Assembly: GCA_016880395.1 (NCBI GenBank)
Contig: JAEHDN010000192.1
Location: 1 to 18,246 of the forward strand
DNA: 18,246 bases
Source: Candidatus Eiseniibacteriota bacterium
Lineage (GTDB): Bacteria; Eisenbacteria; RBG-16-71-46; SZUA-252
Reading direction: 5' to 3'
Below the pieces are notes generated by a model. That model made no database searches, was not told the origin of the DNA, and saw only the letters and a list, made by a program, of their open reading frames with translations. Both the position numbers and the translations under genes were made by a program. Below, piece after piece: positions 6,953 through 13,679 of the stretch (its first letter is position 1; the number at the start of each line of letters is the position of its first letter).

Positions 6953-7911
6953 CGGACCTCGACCTCCTCCAGCAGGCGGCGGTAGCGCGCATAGACGGGA
7001 CGCGGCACCGACCCGTCGTCGAGCCCGGCCAGGACCGAGCACCCTGGCTCGACCCGGTGCGTGCACGTGCGGAACCGGCACGGCGGCGCCTCGGCGATCT
7101 CGGCGAACACGGAGGCCACCTCGCCCACCTCGGCCCGGCCGAGGGACACGCTGCGCACGCCGGGCGTGTCGATCACGATGCCTCCGCCGGGAAGCGGGTA
7201 GAGGCGCGCGCTCGAGGTCGTGTGGCGGCCCTTCCGGTTCTTCGCGCTGACATCCCCGGTCGACGGCTCCGCACCGGGCACGAGGAGCCGGAGGATCGTG
7301 GACTTGCCCACCCCCGAGTGGCCGACGAGCACCGTGGTCCCGCCGGCGAGCGCGGCGCGGAGCGCGTCCACACCCCAGCCGGTCTTCGCGCTCAGGAAGA
7401 GCGCCTCGAGCGGGATGGCCGCCTCGGCCACGGTGCGCTCTGCTTGCTCCTGGCTTCCGAGGTCGACCTTGTTGAGGCAGAGCACCGGGTCCATGCCCCC
7501 GCGGCGCGCGAGGAGCGCCCAGCGATCCACGAGGCCCGGCCGGAACGGGGGCTCGTCGAGGGAGGAGACGATGAGCGTGCGGGTCGCATTGGCGGCGACG
7601 ATCTGGACGCGGCTCCTCGGATCGTTCGCGGCGCGCTCGAGCTGCGTGCGCCGCGGCATCCGGGCGATCACGCGAAGCCGTCCATCGCCGCTCGCCTCGA
7701 CCTCCACCTCGTCCCCGACCGCGAGCGCGTTGGTGTGTCCCTGGTCGGCCGAGGTCTTGACCTGCCCGGCGAGGGCGGCCTCCTGGAACGCGTGGCCGTC
7801 CCAAAGCTCGACGCTGGCGCCGTGCACCTGCGCGACGGTCCAGACGGATGAGGGTGTGCGGGCTCGCTCGACGATGCGCCCAGTGTAGTGGAGCCGGTGT
7901 GCGCGCGGCAA
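6949..7911 (-). CDS. rsgA: Ribosome small-subunit-dependent GTPase RsgA
   Basis: RsgA is a circularly permuted GTPase that helps late maturation of the 30S subunit. An OB-fold region covers about 10-85. The GTPase motifs then run in the permuted order: G4 NKVD (147-150), G5 SAK (174-176), G1 GHSGVGKST (197-205), G2-region GRHTTS (228-233) and G3 DTPG (248-251). The C-terminal zinc-binding motif is complete: C278, C283, H285, C291. At 320 residues it has the usual length. The start is TTG at 7911; no ATG or GTG occurs before conserved OB-fold residues, and no Shine-Dalgarno is evident, so the start is the least certain part. It is the first gene of a two-gene operon with nagZ. Confidence 0.92.
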   Translation of the reverse strand: MPRAHRLHYTGRIVERARTPSSVWTVAQVHGASVELWDGHAFQEAALAGQVKTSADQGHTNALAVGDEVEVEASGDGRLRVIARMPRRTQLERAANDPRSRVQIVAANATRTLIVSSLDEPPFRPGLVDRWALLARRGGMDPVLCLNKVDLGSQEQAERTVAEAAIPLEALFLSAKTGWGVDALRAALAGGTTVLVGHSGVGKSTILRLLVPGAEPSTGDVSAKNRKGRHTTSSARLYPLPGGGIVIDTPGVRSVSLGRAEVGEVASVFAEIAEAPPCRFRTCTHRVEPGCSVLAGLDDGSVPRPVYARYRRLLEEVEVR

Positions 7912-7954
7912 GGCGGGCCCTTACGCGGGAGTGCCGGATCGACGCCCATCCGGT

Positions 7955-7960
7955 TACACT
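7955..7960 (+). promoter_or_regulatory. -10 box positioned for a leaderless mRNA of the TPR gene
   Basis: TACACT lies 6 bases before the ATG of the zinc-ribbon/TPR gene. There is no recognisable Shine-Dalgarno in between and only a poor -35 match (TGCCGG) 17 bases upstream. Transcription would start at about the A of the ATG. Confidence 0.45.
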
Positions 7961-7966
7961 GCGGCC

Positions 7967-8800
7967 ATGGCTCACGACGACATGGTTGCCTGCCCCCGCT
8001 GCGGAGAGCGCCTTCCCGCTGGCACCACGCGGTGCGATGCGTGTGGTGCGTATCTCAACGCGGCCGCGCCCGGCCCAGCCGCCGGCTCGTCCCAGGGCGC
8101 AGCCGCGCACGGCCCGTCGCCGAAGAGCGGCCGCCAGCAGGTCCAGGGCAGGGCGGGCGCGAAGGGGCGCCCCGCGCCGCAGTCGAGCGCCATCTCGGGC
8201 ACCTCGTGGATCTTCCTCGCCGCCGGCCTCCTCTGTGGCGGGGCGATCGGATACACGCTCCACGGAGCGGTGGGCCCCCGCGAGGAGGGAGGGATGCCCT
8301 CCGGTCCCGCCGACGTGATGGCGGGCGCGGCCCAGTCGGGCGGCTCGGGTATGGGCCAGGCCCCACCGGGGCAGATGCCCACCGAGGTCCTACAGATGGT
8401 CTCGGAGTACCGCCAGAAGCTTGCCACCAACCCCGACGACGTCGACGCGAACATCGGGATGGGTAACCTGCTCTTCGACTCGAGCCAGTGGGACGAGGCG
8501 ATCGAGCACTATCAGCGAGCGCTCGCGAAGGCCCCGGCCAACGCCGACGTGCGTGTGGACATGGCGGTCGCGTACCACAACCTCGGGCGGAACGACAAAG
8601 CCAAGGCGGAGATGGAGCGCGTCACCAGCGAGAATCCAACGCACCGGAACGCATGGCTCAACCTCGGCGTCGTGAGCGCGGACATGGGCGACAAGGCGAC
8701 CGCCATCAAGTCCTGGGAGCAGTATCTGAAGCTCGAGCCGAACGGTCCCCACTCCGCGTCGATCCGCGCCCAGATCGAGGACATGAAGCGGGGCTCCTAG
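7967..8800 (+). CDS. Zinc-ribbon, single-span membrane protein with TPR repeats
   Basis: The 277-residue protein has three parts. An N-terminal zinc ribbon uses C9-P-R-C12 and C23-D-A-C26. A Gly/Ala/Pro/Ser-rich linker leads to one membrane span at about 80-98 (SWIFLAAGLLCGGAIGYTL). After another flexible linker come three or four tetratricopeptide repeats at about 131-265, for example NIGMGNLLFDSSQWDEAIEH and AWLNLGVVSADMGDKATAIK. The zinc ribbon is predicted cytoplasmic and the TPRs extracytoplasmic, where they would bind partner proteins; this topology is inference. ATG 7967 was chosen over an upstream in-frame GTG because it begins directly before the zinc ribbon and fits the -10 box. The NUDIX gene follows after 12 bases. 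No specific function is known to me. Confidence 0.75.
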   Translation: MAHDDMVACPRCGERLPAGTTRCDACGAYLNAAAPGPAAGSSQGAAAHGPSPKSGRQQVQGRAGAKGRPAPQSSAISGTSWIFLAAGLLCGGAIGYTLHGAVGPREEGGMPSGPADVMAGAAQSGGSGMGQAPPGQMPTEVLQMVSEYRQKLATNPDDVDANIGMGNLLFDSSQWDEAIEHYQRALAKAPANADVRVDMAVAYHNLGRNDKAKAEMERVTSENPTHRNAWLNLGVVSADMGDKATAIKSWEQYLKLEPNGPHSASIRAQIEDMKRGS

Positions 8801-8812
8801 CCCCTTCCTGCC

Positions 8813-9277
8813 GTGCCCAAGACGAGCGCGGGGCTCCTTCTCTTCCGTCGAAGGGGCTCCGCGCTCGAAGTGTTTCTGGCTCATCCCGGCGGACCGTTCT
8901 GGGCGCGCAAGGATCTCGGCGCCTGGGGCGTTCCGAAGGGTGAGCTCCACGAAGGAGAAGACCCGCTCGAGGCGGCCCGCCGCGAATTCCGGGAGGAGAT
9001 CGGCTTCGATCCCGAAGGCGAGTTCGTCCCCCTCGGCGAGGTGCGCCTGAAGAGCGGAAAGATCGTGCGCGCGTGGGCGGTGCGTGGCGATCTGGATGCG
9101 GGGGCAATCCAGAGCAACCACTTCGATCTCGAATGGCCCCCCGGGTCGGGCCGCCTCCAGTCCTTCCCCGAGATCGACCGCGCGGGATGGTATGGACTCG
9201 ATGAGGCCGGCCGCCGAATCCGCCCCGAGCAGCGGCCGTTTCTCGACCGACTCGCCGCGGCGGTGGGGGAACGCTAG
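8813..9277 (+). CDS. NUDIX hydrolase (COG4119-like)
   Basis: NUDIX enzymes hydrolyse nucleoside diphosphates linked to another moiety. The Nudix box is intact: G43-x5-E49-x7-R57-E-x2-E61-E62-x-G64 (reads GELHEGE, then REFREEIGF), giving the metal-binding glutamates. The opening PKTSAGLLLFRRRG and the HPGGPFWARKDLGAWGVPKG segment resemble the predicted NTP pyrophosphohydrolase group COG4119. At 154 residues it is a single-domain protein; the substrate cannot be read from sequence. The start is GTG, 12 bases after the TPR gene, so the two are probably co-transcribed. Its TAG stop lies in a CTAG palindrome that also supplies the stop of the convergent gene. Confidence 0.88.
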   Translation: MPKTSAGLLLFRRRGSALEVFLAHPGGPFWARKDLGAWGVPKGELHEGEDPLEAARREFREEIGFDPEGEFVPLGEVRLKSGKIVRAWAVRGDLDAGAIQSNHFDLEWPPGSGRLQSFPEIDRAGWYGLDEAGRRIRPEQRPFLDRLAAAVGER

Positions 9278-9924
9278 CCGCCGAGCGCTCGGAGCACGTC
9301 CGCGAGATCGCCTCGCGATCCGAACCCGTCTCGCACCGCGCGCCGGAGGCTCGCCGCGTCATCGATGTCGTAGTGCGCGGGCAGGATGCTCGTGGCGTAT
9401 CCGAGCATGTGGGCGCGGCCGAGCGTCGCCTCGAGCGTGCGGCCGGTGCTCCAGGGGATCCCCTCGAAGATCGCGTCCCGGTCCCCGCGCGCTCCGACGA
9501 GAACGTAGCCGCCATCCACGGCGGGCGCGAGGACCACATCGCTCGCCTCGAGCGCTCGAACGGCATCGGCGATGCGCCGCGGATCCATGGTGGGGCTGTC
9601 GGCCCCGATCGCGATCACCGTGTCGGCTCCGCGCGTGCGGAGCCTGCGGAAGGCGGCGGCGATCCGCGCGCCGAGATCGCCCTCGTCCTGGGGAGCCAGT
9701 CCGACGCCTACCGATCGGGCGAGGTCCCGGAGAGCCTGGTCCGGCGCTCCGTCGAGGAACAGCGTGAAGGGGAACGGAAGCGCCGCCGGGAATCGGAGGA
9801 GCGTCTCCTCGATGCAGGCCCTCGCGACGCGCGCGGCGTGCTCGGGCGTGAGCGGCGGCGTGAGACGTGTCTTGGCGCAGCCTGCGATCGGCGCCCGCGC
9901 GAGGATCGCGACCGCGGCGCTCAC
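9274..9924 (-). CDS. DUF2064 / TIGR04282-type glycosyltransferase
   Basis: The 216-residue protein has a nucleotide-diphospho-sugar transferase (GT-A-like) fold. Signature segments are ARAPIAGCAKTRL (9-21, nucleotide-binding loop), GADSP (107-111), DGGYVLVG (137-144), WSTGRT (158-163) and DIDD (186-189). This family is often annotated as 'TIGR04282 arsenosugar biosynthesis glycosyltransferase', but most members are uncharacterised and no arsenic genes are nearby, so I would not transfer that function. The start is a GTG overlapping the ogg stop codon as GTGA, so translation is likely coupled to ogg. Confidence 0.85.
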   Translation of the reverse strand: MSAAVAILARAPIAGCAKTRLTPPLTPEHAARVARACIEETLLRFPAALPFPFTLFLDGAPDQALRDLARSVGVGLAPQDEGDLGARIAAAFRRLRTRGADTVIAIGADSPTMDPRRIADAVRALEASDVVLAPAVDGGYVLVGARGDRDAIFEGIPWSTGRTLEATLGRAHMLGYATSILPAHYDIDDAASLRRAVRDGFGSRGDLADVLRALGG

Positions 9925-10835
9925 GTGGCCGAGCGGCGGCGAAGCGTCGCCATCGAGGGAAACGGTCCCGAGGTGCGGCGCAGGTGGAAGAGGACCTGCT
10001 GGAGGTACCCCCGGCCCGGACCGAGGCGCTCGGCCCACTGGCTGAGCTCTTCGTCGCGCGCCTTCGGCTTGGCCGCGAGCTCGCGCGTGGCGCGGCGGAT
10101 CCAGCGGTCCACCGGATAGGCCTCGAGCCGGTCGAGTCCGAAGAGGAGTGCGCAGTCCGCGATCTTGGGCCCGACGCCGGGGAGCGAGGTCAGCTCCGCG
10201 CGCGCTTCCTCGAGCGGCGCCATGCGCACGCGGCGCCAGAATCCATCCGGGTCCTCGGCGATCCGGCGCGCGGAGCCGAGCAGATAGGGGGCCCGGAACC
10301 CGACCCCCGCGCGACGGAGCTCGGCCTCGCGTGCGCGCGCGATCGCCGCAGGGGCCGGAAAGGCACGGCGCCTGGATCCGGGGATCGGCTCGCCTCGGCG
10401 AGCGCAGACCGCCTCCACGTTCGCGCTGATCTTGCCGATGTTCGCCGCGGCTGAGCAGATGAACGAAGCGAGCGTCTCCCAGGGATCCTGGCGGAGGAGG
10501 CGGAGGCCGAGGAGCGGAACGAACCCGGGAATCGCCCGAAGCTCGCGGGCGTCCTCCAGGTGATGCTCCGGGTTCTCGTCGAGGCGGAAGTAGTGGCGGA
10601 GCGACGCGGCATCCGGAGCCTCGCCCACCACCTCGATCGAGAGGAGCCGGCCGTCGAATCCGAGGATGCGCACCTCGGCACGCCCCACGACGCCGCTCCA
10701 CCCGCTCGCATCCCGCTTCCAGCGGAAGGCCTGGCCGCAGGCGAAGGTGACCTCGAGATCGAGCGGACCCGCTACGGGGAGATCGTGGCGCACGCCATGA
10801 GGGTCGGCCGGCGCGCGCTGTCGAGTCAACGCCAT
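9921..10835 (-). CDS. ogg: 8-oxoguanine DNA glycosylase (OGG1-type, HhH-GPD)
   Basis: This 304-residue base-excision repair enzyme is predicted to remove 8-oxoguanine and nick the strand by its lyase activity. An N-terminal OGG domain (about 18-110, with GQAFRW at 34-39) precedes the HhH-GPD domain. The hairpin-helix-hairpin reads SLPGVGPKIADC, with the nucleophile K224 (human K249); PVDRW supplies D243 (human D268). Q279 and F283 align with human Q315 and F319 of the 8-oxoG pocket. The motif expected to read CSxNNN is CSAAAN (127-132), so the residues matching human N149 and N150 are Ala. GGGGAGG (complement of 10841-10847) precedes the ATG by 5 bases. The start codon lies inside an 11-bp inverted repeat. 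Confidence 0.87.
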   Translation of the reverse strand: MALTRQRAPADPHGVRHDLPVAGPLDLEVTFACGQAFRWKRDASGWSGVVGRAEVRILGFDGRLLSIEVVGEAPDAASLRHYFRLDENPEHHLEDARELRAIPGFVPLLGLRLLRQDPWETLASFICSAAANIGKISANVEAVCARRGEPIPGSRRRAFPAPAAIARAREAELRRAGVGFRAPYLLGSARRIAEDPDGFWRRVRMAPLEEARAELTSLPGVGPKIADCALLFGLDRLEAYPVDRWIRRATRELAAKPKARDEELSQWAERLGPGRGYLQQVLFHLRRTSGPFPSMATLRRRSAT

Positions 10836-10884
10836 TTCGGCCTCCCCGAGAGCCGGTTTCCGTTGACGTATCGCGAAATGGCGT
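10829..10884 (-). promoter_or_regulatory. Perfect 11-bp inverted repeat enclosing the ogg ribosome-binding site and start codon
   Basis: ACGCCATTTCG (10829-10839) and CGAAATGGCGT (10874-10884) are exact reverse complements 34 bases apart. In the ogg transcript the downstream arm contains the AUG, and the Shine-Dalgarno GGGGAGG lies in the loop next to it. Folding would bury the start codon, suggesting translational control. Alternatively the repeat could be an operator between ogg and the divergent gene cluster. GTCAAC (10825-10830) and GTTGAC (10862-10867) form a second, short overlapping dyad. Confidence 0.5.
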
Positions 10885-10956
10885 GGGAAGATCGCCCGGC
10901 GTTTCGACCGTTGAACATCCCTCGAATGCGGGACCTCCGATCCCGGCGACACCGGC

Positions 10957-11604
10957 ATGATCTCATCCATCCTTCCGACTTCCTTGCGTCTCCGGCCGCA
11001 GCTCGTCGCGCTCGCCGGCGCGGCCGCCGCGTGTCTCGCCGTCACGTGCGGGTCCGTCCCGGCGCGGGCGGCCGCGGACGCCGCGGCGCCGGCGTCCTCG
11101 ATGCCGCAGGCGGACCCGAGCACCTCGGCGACGGGCCGGATCGGGATCCGGCTGGTCCGCCTTCTTTCCGAGGTTCCCGAGGGCGTCGAGAAACGGGGCG
11201 AGCCGCTCCACGATCTGCGCGTGGAGCTGGTGCCGGGCAATGTCCTCGTCTTCCGCAAGGGAGCGGAGTTCGCCGCGCTCCTGCCGATCGATCACATCGA
11301 GGGGCGCGTCGACTCGCTTCGTTACTTCTTCTACGTCGAGAAGAGCCCGGTATTCTGGTTCTTCGGAGGAGAGAGGTCGAAGGGCATCCGTACCGTGCCG
11401 GATGGAGGCGCGTTCCAGTTCGATACCTTCCGTCTCCTCTGGAGGCACGGCGGCGACCAGGTCGGGTGGATCTACTTCCCGGACACCGCTGAGAATCAGG
11501 GTCTCCGGTTCTCGGTCGTGAGCGGCCAGTCCGTGGACGATGCCGATCCGAAGGAGACGAAGTACTGGGTGGAGCTGGGATCCGAGGGGAAGGCGGGCTT
11601 CTAG
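10957..11604 (+). CDS. Secreted protein of unknown function
   Basis: I do not recognise the family. The 215-residue product has a long Sec signal peptide: basic RLRPQ, hydrophobic core at about 16-31, and cleavage near ARA-AA at about 38. A Thr before Cys31 makes a lipobox unlikely. After a Pro/Ala/Ser-rich linker, the mature domain (about 60-215) looks beta-rich with several aromatic clusters, such as LRYFFYVEKSPVFWFFGGER, FQFDTFRLLWRH and VGWIYFPD. I infer a periplasmic or surface domain. The gene is first in a plus-strand cluster with a YbbR gene starting one base after its stop codon, so the two products probably act together or are at least co-expressed. No clear Shine-Dalgarno or promoter is visible. 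Confidence 0.7.
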   Translation: MISSILPTSLRLRPQLVALAGAAAACLAVTCGSVPARAAADAAAPASSMPQADPSTSATGRIGIRLVRLLSEVPEGVEKRGEPLHDLRVELVPGNVLVFRKGAEFAALLPIDHIEGRVDSLRYFFYVEKSPVFWFFGGERSKGIRTVPDGGAFQFDTFRLLWRHGGDQVGWIYFPDTAENQGLRFSVVSGQSVDDADPKETKYWVELGSEGKAGF

Positions 11605-11605
11605 G

Positions 11606-12310
11606 GTGTGGAATCGGATTCGTGAGGCGCTCGTCCACAATCTCGGACTCAAGCTCGCGTCCCTTCTCCTGGCCCTTCTCCTGTACGCGCACGTGGTCAC
11701 CGACCAGCAGGGCGAGTCCCGCCTCACCATCCCGGTCGCCCTCATCGGACTGCCCGATAGTCTGGCCCTGTCGGGCCGGTTCCCGAGCCGCATCACGGTG
11801 GACGTCCGGGGCAAGGGGAAGGATCTCATTCGCCTGGGCCTGATCGGCCGGCAGCTGACGGTGGATCTGGCGGGCGTGTCGTCGGGGCGGTTCCAGAAGA
11901 CGATCACGGCCGACGACGTGCGGGAACGGGCGATCCCGGCCGAGCTGGCGAAGGCGGTCGACGTGACGAACGTCATCGAGCCGCGGACCGTGGACGTGCT
12001 CATCGAGCCGAAGCGGAAGAAGGCGGTGCTGCTCCTGGCCAGACTGGTCGGTTCGCCGGCTGCCGGCTACCAGGTGGTTGGGTCTCCCGAGGTCGAGCCC
12101 GAGTCGGCGCTCGTGGCAGGCCCGGCCTCCCAGATCCAGAATCTCGATACCCTCCGCACGCTACCGGTTGACATCGCCGGAGAACGCGAGAGAATTCAAC
12201 GTCAAGTCCAGCTGGACACGGGCGTAAGCCCGGTCGTGGTCCAGCCGCGGCGTGTCCTCGTGACGCTGCGAATCGCCCGGATGGCGCCTGACTCCATGGC
12301 GCACCCCTGA
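11606..12310 (+). CDS. YbbR/CdaR-like membrane-anchored protein
   Basis: The 234-residue protein starts with NRIREALVHNLGLKLASLLL, the characteristic N-terminus of YbbR proteins, with one membrane span at about 13-31. Two extracytoplasmic YbbR repeats follow, about 36-118 (LTIPVALIGLPDSL, then ITVDVRGKGKDL) and 130-225 (GYQVVGSPEVEPESALVAGP). In Firmicutes the homologue CdaR regulates the diadenylate cyclase CdaA; no cyclase gene is present in this window. The GTG start is chosen because it gives the typical short cytoplasmic N-terminus and lies just behind the preceding stop codon; no strong Shine-Dalgarno is seen, consistent with reinitiation. Confidence 0.82.
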   Translation: MWNRIREALVHNLGLKLASLLLALLLYAHVVTDQQGESRLTIPVALIGLPDSLALSGRFPSRITVDVRGKGKDLIRLGLIGRQLTVDLAGVSSGRFQKTITADDVRERAIPAELAKAVDVTNVIEPRTVDVLIEPKRKKAVLLLARLVGSPAAGYQVVGSPEVEPESALVAGPASQIQNLDTLRTLPVDIAGERERIQRQVQLDTGVSPVVVQPRRVLVTLRIARMAPDSMAHP

Positions 12311-12351
12311 CCTCCGAAGGCGCAATCCCTGGAAAAGGAGAACGAAGCGAG

Positions 12352-12987
12352 ATGAAGAGAACGACCGACCCGATGCTCCCCGTCGCGGAGGCGTCCGCAC
12401 CGGCGAATCCCGAAGGCGAGCGGCGCAGGGTTCTCGAGGGGCTCACGCTGGTCCCGACCAAGATCTTCTTCACCAAGGGCGTCGGGAGCCATCGGGACGA
12501 GCTGCGATCCTTCGAGCTCGCGCTCAAGGATGCAGGGATCGAGCGCCTGAACCTGGTCCACGTGTCGAGCATCTATCCGCCACAGTGCAAGATCATCTCG
12601 CGCGAAGAGGGAAGCAAGCTCATCGCCCCCGGGAGCATCGCGTTCTGCGTGATGGCACGTCAGGCGTCGAATGAGATGCGGCGCCTGATCGCGTCCTCGA
12701 TCGGTTGCGCGCTGCCCGCGGACAAGAACACCTATGGCTACCTGAGTGAGCACCACGCCTACGGACAGACGGACGAGTTCGCCGGCGAGTTCGCCGAGGA
12801 CATGGCCGCGTCGATGCTGGCGTCCACCTTGGGCGTGGAGTTCGACGAGAACGCGAACTGGGACGAGAAGGAACAGGTCTTCAAGATCTCCGGTGAGATC
12901 GTCCGCACGTTCAACGTCACGCAGTCGGCCGTCATCTCCGCCAAGGGATGGACGACCGTCGTCGCGGCCGGCGTGTTCATCTTCTGA
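12352..12987 (+). CDS. Pyruvoyl-dependent arginine decarboxylase
   Basis: The enzyme decarboxylates arginine to agmatine, feeding polyamine synthesis or acid resistance. It is made as a proenzyme that cleaves itself between two serines, turning the second into the pyruvoyl cofactor. The cleavage site is VSSIYPP: S72/S73. Conserved flanks include PTKIFFTKGVGSH (35-47), LNLVHVSSI, PGSIAFCVMA and GYLSEHHAYG (119-128), where E123 matches the catalytic Glu region. The 211-residue length fits, with an unconserved 28-residue N-terminal extension. AAGGAG (12335-12340) is 11 bases from the ATG, slightly long. It follows YbbR after 41 bases, with no terminator between. No other polyamine gene is visible nearby. 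Confidence 0.9.
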   Translation: MKRTTDPMLPVAEASAPANPEGERRRVLEGLTLVPTKIFFTKGVGSHRDELRSFELALKDAGIERLNLVHVSSIYPPQCKIISREEGSKLIAPGSIAFCVMARQASNEMRRLIASSIGCALPADKNTYGYLSEHHAYGQTDEFAGEFAEDMAASMLASTLGVEFDENANWDEKEQVFKISGEIVRTFNVTQSAVISAKGWTTVVAAGVFIF

Positions 12988-13021
12988 TCCACTGTCCACA
13001 ACCCAACCGATGAGGAAACCC

Positions 13022-13603
13022 ATGGCCTGGAATCGAACCGCCTGGATTCTGCTCGCCGCGCTCGCCGTCTCCAGCTGCGCGGGAGGCAAGAAATCCAGCG
13101 ACAGCGTTCCCGACACCACCGCGCAATCCGCGACGCCGGCTCCGAGCGCGTCCGGCGACGCAACCCAGCCACAGACCGGAGGCACCATGCCCGACGTCAC
13201 CACCGGGGCTGCCCCCGGAACCCTGCCGGTGAAGCCCAATCCGGCCCCGGCGCACATCACGGTTCAGCACATCCTGATCGGGTTTGCGGGCTCCGTGCCC
13301 GGCAAGGGAATCACGCGCACGCAGGACGAGGCGCGGAAGCTCGCCTATGACATCCTGGCCCGCGCTCGGAAGGGTGAGGACTTCGACGCGCTCGTCAAGC
13401 AGTACACGGACGACGCGCCCCCCGGCATCTACAGCATGGCGAACACAGGCACCACGAAGAGCGGGAACGAGTTCCAGCGCGAGCAGATGGTGGCCGCGTT
13501 CGGAAACGTCGGCTTCAACATCAGCGTCGGGAACATCGACATCGCCGACTACAGCCTGGAGACCAGCCCCTACGGGTGGCACATCATCAAGCGGCTGAAG
13601 TAG
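13022..13603 (+). CDS. Parvulin-type peptidyl-prolyl isomerase, predicted lipoprotein
   Basis: The 193-residue protein has a lipoprotein signal with lipobox V16-S-S-C19. The residues after Cys19 (Ala-Gly) suggest outer-membrane sorting. A Thr/Pro/Ser/Ala-rich linker (about 22-74) leads to a PPIC/rotamase domain at about 77-193. It starts HITVQHILI (H83), contains ARKLAYDILARARKGEDFDA, and ends PYGWHIIKRL (H187), the classical parvulin ends. The middle is atypical: YTDDAPPGIYSMANTG replaces the usual GGDLG-type segment. I infer periplasmic protein folding. ATG 13022 is preferred over an in-frame ATG at 13010 because AGGA (13013-13016) precedes it at 5 bases. It is the last gene of the cluster, before a hairpin. 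Confidence 0.83.
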   Translation: MAWNRTAWILLAALAVSSCAGGKKSSDSVPDTTAQSATPAPSASGDATQPQTGGTMPDVTTGAAPGTLPVKPNPAPAHITVQHILIGFAGSVPGKGITRTQDEARKLAYDILARARKGEDFDALVKQYTDDAPPGIYSMANTGTTKSGNEFQREQMVAAFGNVGFNISVGNIDIADYSLETSPYGWHIIKRLK

Positions 13604-13641
13604 GGTCGGAGGAGTCGCCAGCGGCGGCATCGGCGCGACAG

Positions 13642-13671
13642 AGGCCCCGGCTGGAGGCACCGCCGGGGCCT
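13642..13671. terminator. Hairpin between the convergent parvulin and phosphatase-superfamily genes
   Basis: A perfect 10-bp stem AGGCCCCGGC/GCCGGGGCCT with a 10-base loop lies in the 76-base gap between two convergent genes. There is no T-tract after it on plus, so it is either an atypical intrinsic terminator or an RNA 3'-end stabiliser. Confidence 0.6.
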
Positions 13672-13679
13672 TCGCGCGT

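Noticed and set aside
6953..8263. A continuous minus-strand frame upstream of nagZ could suggest a long fusion protein.
   Set aside because: The upstream part is a shifted frame across rsgA and the divergent TPR gene. The GH3 homology begins at the ATG overlapping the rsgA stop.
9274..9924. Arsenosugar biosynthesis role for the DUF2064 protein.
   Set aside because: The family name is used broadly. No arsM, arsR or other arsenic gene is in the window, so only the fold-level call is supported.
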